From an uncultured Coriobacteriales bacterium (GTDB lineage Bacteria; Actinomycetota; Coriobacteriia; Coriobacteriales; UMGS124), in NCBI GenBank assembly GCA_934662525.1, contig CAKUKJ010000073.1:1-8910 (forward strand): DNA of 8,910 bases, read 5' to 3'. This document shows, piece after piece, positions 1 to 5,726 of the stretch. Both the position numbers and the translations under genes were made by a program. The stretch's first letter is position 1; every line of letters starts with the position of its first letter. The notes beneath the pieces are model-generated. The model saw nothing but the letters and a program-made list of their open reading frames with translations. It did no database searches and was not told the DNA's origin.

Positions 1-155
1 AACTGTGCCTGTGTGGCGGGGTCGCTCAGCATGTCGATGAGCGGCGAGCAAAGCTTGGCAATGAGCCACACGATGCCGATGATGACGAGGAGGAGCACGA
101 CGAGCAGGGCGATTTTGCCCTGCTTGGACATTTTGGAGAAATCAGGCAGTTTCAT
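1..155 (-). CDS. Small membrane protein, C-terminus cut by left window edge
   Basis: The minus strand reads from ATG at 155 to the window edge without a stop (51 codons visible). The protein begins MKLPDFSKMSKQGK and continues into one strongly hydrophobic segment (about residues 15-35, IALLVVLLLVIIGIVWLIAK), then a more polar stretch. A lysine-rich N-terminus followed by a single helix predicts a small membrane-anchored protein with a cytoplasmic N-terminus. The start is uncertain: the frame stays open upstream to a stop at 219-221 but offers no other good start codon, and an AGAGG stretch lies about 12 nt ahead, somewhat far. It follows the 85-aa membrane protein gene on the same strand with a 76-nt gap, so the two could be co-transcribed. 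I do not recognise the family and assign no function. Confidence 0.55.
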   Translation of the reverse strand, partial: MKLPDFSKMSKQGKIALLVVLLLVIIGIVWLIAKLCSPLIDMLSDPATQAQ

Positions 156-231
156 GTACGTGCGCAGCCTCTCATTGGCATCGGTCGGTGGTGGCCATTC
201 TATAGCAACAATGCCTGCTTATACCCAGCGA

Positions 232-489
232 TTAGGCGTTCTTCGGCTTCAAAAGGCAGACGAGGAGAATAATCACCGCCACGGGCACCAGGATGGGGAG
301 CAGGTACCCCAGGCCGAAGAATAGCGCGAGCAGCATGGCGAACGGCATGAGCAGGAAGCCCGCGAGCTTGAAGACGCCCTTGGCGATGCTGCCGAGCACG
401 CCGAACGTGAACGTGATGACCCCTGCCCCCAGGGCAAACGCCGCCCCGCCGAGAGCGAACAGCGTGAAGATGAGCAATGCGGTGATCAT
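232..489 (-). CDS. Small hydrophobic membrane protein, 85 aa, unknown function
   Basis: This is a complete ORF with ATG at 489 and TAA at 232-234. A good ribosome binding site (AAGGAAGGG on the minus strand, about 7 nt before the start) supports it. Almost the whole protein is hydrophobic: one or two helices in residues 2-35 and a second hydrophobic block in about residues 42-80, with a short basic tail (KPKNA). That suggests a two- to three-pass inner-membrane protein with no soluble domain. It precedes another small membrane protein gene on the same strand. A longer minus-strand ORF in a different frame (200-775) overlaps it but has arginine- and histidine-rich composition typical of a shadow frame. 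I do not recognise the family. A holin-like or membrane-stress protein is possible, but nothing in the sequence shows that. Confidence 0.7.
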   Translation of the reverse strand: MITALLIFTLFALGGAAFALGAGVITFTFGVLGSIAKGVFKLAGFLLMPFAMLLALFFGLGYLLPILVPVAVIILLVCLLKPKNA

Positions 490-578
490 GGAGAATCCCT
501 TCCTTTATCTGCATGGGGGTGGCGATGCGGCCGCAGCGGCCCGTGCCGCGTCGCCGTGCTCCCGTTTTGTCGCATCCA

Positions 579-623
579 GATATACCCGCCGAAGATGAAT
601 GCCGGATGTATCGCAGATTACAT
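579..623 (-). promoter_or_regulatory. Candidate promoter and operator of the small membrane protein gene
   Basis: Upstream of the 85-aa gene, the minus strand carries TATATC (579-584), a plausible -10 hexamer about 90 nt before the start codon. About 20 bp further upstream is an interrupted palindrome, ATGTA-8 nt-TACAT (606-623), in the zone where a -35 element or activator site would sit. No good -35 hexamer is visible at 17 bp. The palindrome could bind a dimeric regulator. Both elements are short enough to occur by chance, so this is a weak call. Confidence 0.25.
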
Positions 624-708
624 TTGTGAAAGGGCGTGTGTGAGAGGGTGGCCCCGCCGAGCCCCATCTGCGACTCCTTGTGTCTGAGTTCCGATCTCAT
701 ATCGTCAG

Positions 709-854
709 GCTTGGATGAAAAGTCTGCTTTGCCTGCAGTTTTTTCCAGTGCGCCCATCAAGCTTTGCAAAACCACCTGCTAGACGCGGCGACCGTTTGAC
801 ATCCTTTTCAACAACGCCATGTATCTGCAGGCAAAATGGCATTCTCATCCAAGC
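709..854. repeat. 146-bp segment bounded by imperfect 30-bp inverted repeats (MITE-like)
   Basis: Positions 709-738 and the reverse complement of 825-854 match at 24 of 30 bases. The outer 10 bases (GCTTGGATGA) and the inner 11 bases (TTTGCCTGCAG) are identical, and the mismatches cluster in the middle. The arms are separated by 86 bp with no convincing ORF. The flanks (…TCGTCAG and TTTGGGG…) do not extend the repeat and show no obvious target-site duplication. Length, terminal inverted repeats, absence of coding capacity and an intergenic location fit a miniature inverted-repeat element. An old decayed palindrome or long RNA hairpin is the alternative. The right arm ends just before the terminator of the flavoprotein gene. 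Confidence 0.45.
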
Positions 855-872
855 TTTGGGGTTGAGCGGCCC

Positions 873-913
873 AAAAAAGCCGGGTCCAAGGGAGCGGTTC
901 CCCTGGGCCCGGC
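873..913 (-). terminator. Intrinsic terminator of the minus-strand flavoprotein gene
   Basis: A GC-rich hairpin is formed by GCCGGG (879-884) with CCCGGC (908-913). It is extended by a G-T pair, by CC/GG, and after a small internal loop by GGG (890-892) with CCC (901-903). Read on the minus strand it is followed directly by six T (873-878), the classic arrangement. It lies about 65 nt past the stop codon at 978. On the plus strand the hairpin is followed only by a broken T stretch (TGCGTTTGCTGGTTTTT), so it mainly serves the minus strand. Confidence 0.85.
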
Positions 914-977
914 TGCGTTTGCTGGTTTTTAGACCGCTGGCCTGCCTTTCCAAGCCACTGGCTGTCGAAGTCGGCCG

Positions 978-2738
978 CTACACCCCGGCGACGACGTTCT
1001 TGCCGGCGACGTAGCCGTAGAACAGGCCCATGGAGCGGGCGATGCCGGCAACGGCGATGGGGTACTGCACGGTGAAGCGGTTGCCCTGGATGTTGCCGGC
1101 CGCGTACAGGCCCGGGATGATCTTGCGGTCGCGGTCGTAGACGTGGCACTCCTCGTCGCTCTCAAGGCCGCCCACGCACGCCAGCGACGCCGCGGGCGTG
1201 AACGTGGAGGCGTAGAACGGGCCGGTCTCGATGGGGAAGAGGCGCGTGGAGGTCTTGCCGAAGTCCTCGTCGTAGCCGTTGGCGCACAGCTCGTTGTAAC
1301 GCTCGATGGACTTGGCCGCCTCGTCGGCGTCGATGTCGAGCTGGGCGAAGAGCTCCTCGAGCGTGTCGGCCTTGATGATGGTGCCCTGCTCCACGCCGTC
1401 TTCCATGGCCTTGGGGTAGATGATGGCCTCCGGCTCGATCATCGACTCGGTGATGCTTGCCTGGTCGTCGTCGACGTAGTAGCTCTTGGTGCCGTGCGCC
1501 GGCGGCATGAAGGGGATGGCGTCGGGCCAGTTGGCGTCGCAGATCATGTAACCGGTCATGTCGCGCTGGATCTCGAGCTGGTTCTCAAGCTGCTGGCCGG
1601 GCACCTCCTCGTTCATGAAACGCTTGCCGTCCTTGTTGAGCAGCAGGAACGGTGTGCAGCCCAAGGGGCCCGAGCCCATGTGGTGGATCATGATGGCGTG
1701 GCGCTGCTGGATCTTCGCGCCGGCCCAGTCGCCCATGACGAGGCCCTCGCCCTGCGCCACGGGATTGCCGTCGGGGTCGCGGAACATGCCCATGCGCGCG
1801 TTGTTGTTGTACATTTGGTCGGGCAGGAAGAACTTGACGAACTCGTCGTTGGCCACGTAGTCGCCGCATGCCAGCACGACGCCCTTCGACGCGGTCGCCT
1901 TGATGTACTTGCCGGTCTGGTAGTTGTAGGCGTACACGCCCGTGACGCGGCCGGAGTCGTCCTTGATGAGCTGTTCGACGCGCGTCTCGTAGTAGCCCTT
2001 GCCGCCGTTCTGCTCGGCGTACTCAAGTGCCATGGCGTCGAGCTCGCGGCCGCAAATGGCGGCCGAGGTGGGATAGGTGGGGTACTTCTCCTGCGTGAAG
2101 TCGTACTTCTCGGGCTGGGGCCAGCACAGCGGCGTCACGTAGTGGTCCTGGTCGCCGTTGGGCGGGAAGTCGTACATGTCCTTGCAGATGTAGATGTCGT
2201 CGGCGATCTTGAAGTACCAGTCGAACACGCCGCCCACCTCGTCGAACCAGCGCGTGTAGATGGAGCGCTTGGCGAAGAAGCCGCCCTCGTCCATCTCGTG
2301 GTCGATGACCTCGTCGCGGTCGAGGATGCCGTAGTTGCCCCAGACCTTGTTGGCCTCGGAGTTGATGATGGCGAATTGGCGGCCGGGCGCGGTGTTGCCG
2401 TCGGTCTTCTCAAACCACACGATCTTGGCGCCCTCCTCGATTGCCGAGCGGATGGCCGTGCAGCCGGCGATGCCGCAGCCCACGACGATGACCTCGGTGT
2501 CGACCTCCTCCTCGATGTCGTCGTCGGCGATTGCGGGCGGCTCAGCGTCCCAGGGATAGTCGGGGCGGGTGCCGTTGGGGTCGGCCGTGCTGGCGGCGTC
2601 ATCGGCGGGCGCGTCATCGGCAGGGGCGTCGGCGCCCGCGGGAGGTTCGTCGGCCAGGGCGACCCCGGCGGCGGCGAGCGCGGCGCCGGTGGCTCCTGCC
2701 GCTGCGATGAAGGTTCGACGGCTGAGGGCTGTGTTCAT
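978..2738 (-). CDS. Tat-exported FAD-dependent reductase/dehydrogenase (FAD_binding_2 family), 586 aa
   Basis: The start is ATG at 2738, with GGGGAA 5 nt upstream as ribosome binding site. The N-terminus has a twin-arginine signal (SRRTFIAA, then a hydrophobic Ala-rich run and ALA-DEP cleavage context near residue 29), so the folded flavoprotein is expected outside the membrane. An acidic, Ala/Pro-rich linker follows (about 30-78). The dinucleotide-binding site is GCGIAG (87-92) with Glu110 to hold the FAD ribose. GKRFMNEE (371-378) is a hallmark of the fumarate reductase-like superfamily. The C-terminus, GLYAAGN then YPIAVAGIARSMG (543 onward), closes the FAD site. Fumarate reductases carry a catalytic Arg just after this NE motif (NE..xRD). 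Here the sequence is NEEVPGQQ, so the substrate is probably not fumarate. There is no haem c motif, so electrons must come from a separate cytochrome, not seen here. A ketosteroid dehydrogenase-like or other small-molecule reductase role is possible; the substrate is unknown. Confidence 0.9.
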   Translation of the reverse strand: MNTALSRRTFIAAAGATGAALAAAGVALADEPPAGADAPADDAPADDAASTADPNGTRPDYPWDAEPPAIADDDIEEEVDTEVIVVGCGIAGCTAIRSAIEEGAKIVWFEKTDGNTAPGRQFAIINSEANKVWGNYGILDRDEVIDHEMDEGGFFAKRSIYTRWFDEVGGVFDWYFKIADDIYICKDMYDFPPNGDQDHYVTPLCWPQPEKYDFTQEKYPTYPTSAAICGRELDAMALEYAEQNGGKGYYETRVEQLIKDDSGRVTGVYAYNYQTGKYIKATASKGVVLACGDYVANDEFVKFFLPDQMYNNNARMGMFRDPDGNPVAQGEGLVMGDWAGAKIQQRHAIMIHHMGSGPLGCTPFLLLNKDGKRFMNEEVPGQQLENQLEIQRDMTGYMICDANWPDAIPFMPPAHGTKSYYVDDDQASITESMIEPEAIIYPKAMEDGVEQGTIIKADTLEELFAQLDIDADEAAKSIERYNELCANGYDEDFGKTSTRLFPIETGPFYASTFTPAASLACVGGLESDEECHVYDRDRKIIPGLYAAGNIQGNRFTVQYPIAVAGIARSMGLFYGYVAGKNVVAGV

Positions 2739-3088
2739 AACGATTCCCCAATCTCTTATGAATACCTGCTGCTGTATGGTGCCGGCCGGGCCGGGTTGTG
2801 TGGGGCATGCGTTGCGTTGTCGCGTGCGGCCTCCTTCTACCTTGCCCGCCTGCCGCGAAGGATAGGGGGTTCCTCCGGCTGAAACGGGTGAAAGTGGCGG
2901 GCGGGATGAAGGGCAGGCTTGGGGACGGCCTTGGAGGCGGGCAGTTCCCTCACCTCCAACGTGCTATTGACTGCGAGCAAGCTGGGGAGAGTCTGCCGGC
3001 ACGGGCGAATGTTTTCCATGTTCGGGCATCAACATACATTTCAGCAAAAAATTGGTCGAAATTCGGTAATTAGCCGCTACACTGCGAT

Positions 3089-3136
3089 TGAAATGCGTGT
3101 TAATGCAAACGCTTGTCACCTGAAATGCATGCTAAT
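3089..3136. promoter_or_regulatory. Pair of 16-bp direct repeats, operator-like
   Basis: TGAAATGCGTGTTAAT (3089-3104) and TGAAATGCATGCTAAT (3121-3136) match at 14 of 16 bases. Their starts are 32 bp apart, close to three helical turns, so proteins bound to both would face the same side of the DNA. They sit in the AT-richer core between the two divergent flavoprotein genes, a natural place for a shared regulator. The regulator itself is not identifiable from this window. Confidence 0.45.
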
Positions 3137-3310
3137 CGGTGGTTTCCTGGGTTTCAGCGCCCGCAAGGGCCCCGAACCTGCGGTCAATCGCCCCCCAGAC
3201 GCCCCGTGAATTCACCAAATCTCTCATTTGAAAGTAAGCTGAAGGTCATTCGCACGTTTTGGGTGTGGCGGGGGAGGGGTGTCGGGACTTTCATATGCGC
3301 AGCGTCTCGG

Positions 3311-3421
3311 GATGCGGCCGCGGAAGCGGGTCGTTGCCCGGGCGCATCAAAGCGAGGGCGGGCGTTCCCGCTCCCGTGCGATGAATGCGAGGGCGGATTT
3401 TCCCGCCTCCTCGCGATGAAT
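3311..3421 (+). repeat. Tandem 35-bp hairpin repeats in the leader of the second flavoprotein gene
   Basis: Two adjacent 35-bp units (3352-3386 and 3387-3421) match at 28 of 35 bases, both starting GCGAGGGCGG and ending GCGATGAAT. Each folds on itself. In unit 2, GCGAGG (3387-3392) pairs perfectly with CCTCGC (3409-3414) and GCGG (3393-3396) with CCGC (3403-3406). In unit 1, GCGGG (3358-3362) pairs with CCCGC (3367-3371), with a weaker outer stem. A more degenerate hairpin precedes them (GATGCG 3311-3316 with CGCATC 3343-3348; inner CGGG with CCCG). There is no T run, so these are not ordinary terminators. The array ends 29 nt before the AAGGAG ribosome binding site (3451-3456), so it could shape leader mRNA stability or translation, or act as DNA sites. 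Confidence 0.6.
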
Positions 3422-3465
3422 GGGCCGGCCGCGCGCCTGCCCGCATATGAAAGGAGCTATGCAGT

Positions 3466-5349
3466 ATGTCCAAGATGACGCGCAGGTCGTTTGTGGGGGC
3501 CGCCGCGGCCAGCGGGGTCGCGGCACTCTCCGCCTCCATCGCCCTGGCCGACGAGGCCAAGAAGGGTGACGCCCAGGACGCCGAGCCGGCCGACGACGCG
3601 GCCGACACCGACGCCTCCGAAGAGCAGGGCGACGACAAGAAGCAGGACAAGCCCGCCGGCCAGAGCGAGACGCTCGACTCTGCCCGCGAGCTGTACAAGG
3701 GTTGGCTCGGCGAGGCCCCGCAGATTTCTGACGACGACATCGTCGAGACCTACGACGCCGACGTCGTCATTCTGGGCGGTGGCCATGCGGACACCCAGTG
3801 CGCCAAGGAGGCCGCGAAGGCCGGCGCGAAGGTCGCAGTCCTCGACCAGCAGGCCCAGGACATGTTCATGTTCTACGGCGAGGACATCGGAACCTTCAAC
3901 TCGCAGTACGTGCAGGACATGGGCTATGGCCCCTATGATGAGCAAGACGTCCTGGCCCAGTGGGAGCGCACGTGCGGTTACCGCGCCAACCCCGAGCTCG
4001 TGCTCACCTACATTCGCAACTCCGGCGCCATGATCGACGACGCCATCGCCATTTGCCAGGACAAGGACCCCGACATCCTCACGAACATGGACGTGCAGCA
4101 GCCCGACACCGACTACTGGACCGACAAGTCGCAGCCGTGCGACATGGGCAACTTCAAGACCTACGTGGGCACGTTTTGCATGCGTTCCGAGATCCTTGAC
4201 GAGGTGGCCGAGGGCGTGGGCGCCTACTCCACCATCGGCAAGCTTGAGGACTGCTGCCGCGAGGTTGCCGAAGAGAACGGCGCTACTTGGTACTACGAGA
4301 CGGCCGCCGTGTGCCTGGTGAAGGACGGCGACAAGGTCGTGGGCGCCATCGCCACCAACGCCGACGGCCAGTACGTGCGCTTTAACGCCAGCAAGGCCGT
4401 CGTCATCGCCACGGGCGCGTTCCAGAACTGCCAGCCTATGATGTCCGAGTTCTTCAACGAGGCCAAGGAGCTCCAGGCCAAGAACGGCGTCGCAGCCTAC
4501 ACCTCCACCGAGGTGCCCGAGTCGGGCCGCGACACCGGCATCGGCCACCGCATGGGCTGCTGGGCGGGCGGCCGCATGGAGGCCGGCCCTATGGCCTCGC
4601 TTGCCAACGTGTCGGCCCCCGGCCCCTTCGGATTTGCCCCCACGCTCATCCTGAACCGCGACGGCAAGCGCTTCATGAACGAGGCCGACTTCAACGCCAT
4701 GGGCAACATGATCAACCGCCAGCCCAAGGGTATCTACTGCAACCTGTTCGACGCCAACTACCGCGACATCATCGCGCGCGGCGGCACGAACCACGGCGGT
4801 GTGGACTTCGGTCAAACCACCTACGTGGAGCAGTGGACCGAGGACATGACGCACGTCGTGGACGCCGGCGCCGACGGCTACGTGGTGCGCCACGGCTGCC
4901 TCACCGAGCGCGCCGACATGAACAAGACGCCCGTCTACGGCGCCCAGACCCTCGAGGAGCTTGCGGGGTACCTGGGCTACGAGGGCGAGGCCGTCGACAA
5001 CTTCGTGGCAAGCGTCGAGCGCTACAACGAGCTGTGCGAGGCCGGCAAGGACGACGACTTCGGCAAGAAGGCCGACTTCATGTTGCCCATCGCCACGCCT
5101 CCCTTCTACGGCTCGGTGGCTGACTCCTCCACGCAGGCAGGCACCGCCGTGTCGCTGGGCGGCCTGGTGACCGACGCCACGTTCAACGTGCTGGGCGACG
5201 ACGACCGCGGCATCGAGGGCCTCTACGCCATCGGCAACTGCTGCGGCGGCCGCTATGCCCTCACGTACCCCGGCATCCTCGCCGGCAACTCGATTGGGAT
5301 GGCTATGACCAACGGCTACGTCTGCGGCCAGGTGGTCGCTGCGCTGTAG
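3466..5349 (+). CDS. Tat-exported FAD-dependent reductase/dehydrogenase with altered FAD motif, 627 aa
   Basis: ATG at 3466 follows AAGGAG (3451-3456) at 9 nt spacing. The N-terminus is a twin-arginine signal (MTRRSFVGAA, hydrophobic run, ALA-DE near residue 29), then a long acidic, Lys-containing linker (about 30-68). The Rossmann segment reads VVILGGGHADTQ: GGGHAD (104-109) has Asp where the GxGxxG motif normally has its third Gly, and the ribose-binding acid is Asp127, not Glu. DGKRFMNEAD (399-408) and the C-terminal GLYAIGN, YPGILAGNSIG (585 onward) place it in the same superfamily as the divergent 586-aa protein. The YPG…G.S.G ending resembles 3-ketosteroid dehydrogenase-like enzymes. 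The catalytic Arg expected after the NE motif of fumarate reductases is absent (NEADFNAM). No haem c motif is present, so a separate electron carrier is needed. The final codons lie inside a downstream repeat (5333-5349). The substrate is unknown. Confidence 0.9.
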   Translation: MSKMTRRSFVGAAAASGVAALSASIALADEAKKGDAQDAEPADDAADTDASEEQGDDKKQDKPAGQSETLDSARELYKGWLGEAPQISDDDIVETYDADVVILGGGHADTQCAKEAAKAGAKVAVLDQQAQDMFMFYGEDIGTFNSQYVQDMGYGPYDEQDVLAQWERTCGYRANPELVLTYIRNSGAMIDDAIAICQDKDPDILTNMDVQQPDTDYWTDKSQPCDMGNFKTYVGTFCMRSEILDEVAEGVGAYSTIGKLEDCCREVAEENGATWYYETAAVCLVKDGDKVVGAIATNADGQYVRFNASKAVVIATGAFQNCQPMMSEFFNEAKELQAKNGVAAYTSTEVPESGRDTGIGHRMGCWAGGRMEAGPMASLANVSAPGPFGFAPTLILNRDGKRFMNEADFNAMGNMINRQPKGIYCNLFDANYRDIIARGGTNHGGVDFGQTTYVEQWTEDMTHVVDAGADGYVVRHGCLTERADMNKTPVYGAQTLEELAGYLGYEGEAVDNFVASVERYNELCEAGKDDDFGKKADFMLPIATPPFYGSVADSSTQAGTAVSLGGLVTDATFNVLGDDDRGIEGLYAIGNCCGGRYALTYPGILAGNSIGMAMTNGYVCGQVVAAL

Positions 5350-5590
5350 CACCCCATCTGCGGCGTTGGGCCAGGGCTTATGTACTTCAGTACACCGCGC
5401 CCTGGCCCGCCTTGCAGCTGCGGCACTACAGCTTGCGACTGGTCGCCGCGCTGTAGGTTGCGGAACCTCGTCCGCTGCGTTCTCCGGAGGCTCACGTAAT
5501 CCAGTACGCATCGCCCCCGGACGCCTTGCAGGCCAGAACCCGCGTTTTGGAGGTGCGGAGCCTGGCTTGCTGCGTTCGCAGGCTCGCACG
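5333..5590. repeat. Tandem palindromic repeat array, about 2.5 copies, overlapping a gene end
   Basis: The 17-mer TGGTCGCTGCGCTGTAG (5333-5349), which encodes the last residues and stop of the upstream flavoprotein, recurs with one change at 5440-5456, 107 bp downstream. Each copy is followed by a palindromic unit, at 5358-5417 and 5475-5531. Both units begin CTGC and end CCTTGCAG. Both contain a GC-rich stem whose loop carries a second small palindrome (TGTAC-TTCA-GTACA in the first, CGTA-6 nt-TACG in the second). The stem of the first is perfect over 10 bp (GGGCCAGGGC 5368-5377 with 5399-5408). A third, truncated copy starts near 5549 (GGTGCGGAGCCT…CTGCGTTCGCAGG). The stems differ in sequence but keep pairing, which suggests selection for the structure. 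CTACAGC (5426-5432) and GCTGTAG (5450-5456) form another nested hairpin between the units. Confidence 0.7.
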
Positions 5591-5599
5591 CCGCATGGG

Positions 5600-5644
5600 G
5601 CGCCCCGCCGGGCGCAGGGAGACCTGCGACCTCTGGCGGGGCGC
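5600..5644. repeat. Long nested stem-loop upstream of the histidine kinase promoter
   Basis: A perfect 10-bp inverted repeat, GCGCCCCGCC (5600-5609) with GGCGGGGCGC (5635-5644), encloses a second perfect 6-bp stem, CGCAGG (5613-5618) with CCTGCG (5623-5628), capped by GAGA, a GNRA-type tetraloop. The right arm is followed by TTCGTCTGTCT, mildly T-rich but not a true T tract. It may terminate transcription from the flavoprotein gene, insulate the kinase promoter 24 bp downstream, or be the last part of the repeat array. Confidence 0.6.
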
Positions 5645-5667
5645 TTCGTCTGTCTGCGGTGGCCTTC

Positions 5668-5676
5668 TGGTATACT
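5668..5676 (+). promoter_or_regulatory. Extended -10 promoter of the histidine kinase gene
   Basis: TGGTATACT is a near-consensus extended -10 element (TGn followed by TATACT at 5671-5676). No good -35 hexamer lies 16-18 bp upstream, as is common with extended -10 promoters. Transcription would begin near 5683 and give a leader of about 44 nt before the start codon at 5727. Confidence 0.6.
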
Positions 5677-5726
5677 CCCCGCGTGTATCCGGCGTCTAAT
5701 TATGAACGGGCCATTGGGGACAGAAT

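Larger units (their letters stand above)
2739..3465. other. 727-bp divergent intergenic regulatory region
   Basis: This region separates two divergent flavoprotein genes. I see no credible gene: the short ORFs across it lack ribosome binding sites and show shadow composition. The ends are GC-rich. The core (about 3005-3145 and 3205-3260) is clearly richer in A and T, as expected for promoters and operators. I could not find a convincing -35/-10 pair for either gene. TTGTCA (3113-3118) is a decent -35 candidate but has no matching -10 at normal spacing. The direct repeats and hairpin repeats inside it are listed separately. Confidence 0.6.

Noticed and set aside
662..672. 11-mer CCCCATCTGCG shared with 5353-5363
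   Set aside because: It is short, the surrounding sequences do not match and the second site belongs to a separate repeat, so chance is enough to explain it.
200..775. Minus-strand ORF (191 aa) covering the small membrane protein region
   Set aside because: The 85-aa frame inside it has a strong ribosome binding site and coherent hydrophobic segments. The longer frame has Arg/His-rich shadow composition.
705..953. Minus-strand ORF of 82 aa in the gap before the first flavoprotein gene
   Set aside because: It crosses both the terminator hairpin and the inverted-repeat element, has no clear ribosome binding site and no recognisable protein features.
1143..2882. Long plus-strand ORF (579 aa) opposite the first flavoprotein gene
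   Set aside because: It is a mirror frame of a well-supported gene, with low-complexity Val/Gly/Asp/His composition and no recognisable domain.
3228..3256. TTGAAA (3228-3233) as the -35 of the second flavoprotein gene
   Set aside because: No acceptable -10 hexamer lies 16-18 bp downstream; the sequence there is CGCACG.
3457..5589. Long minus-strand ORF (710 aa) opposite the second flavoprotein gene
   Set aside because: It is antisense to a gene with clear domain motifs. Its His/Val/Leu/Gly-rich, motif-free composition is what GC-biased third positions produce on the opposite strand.
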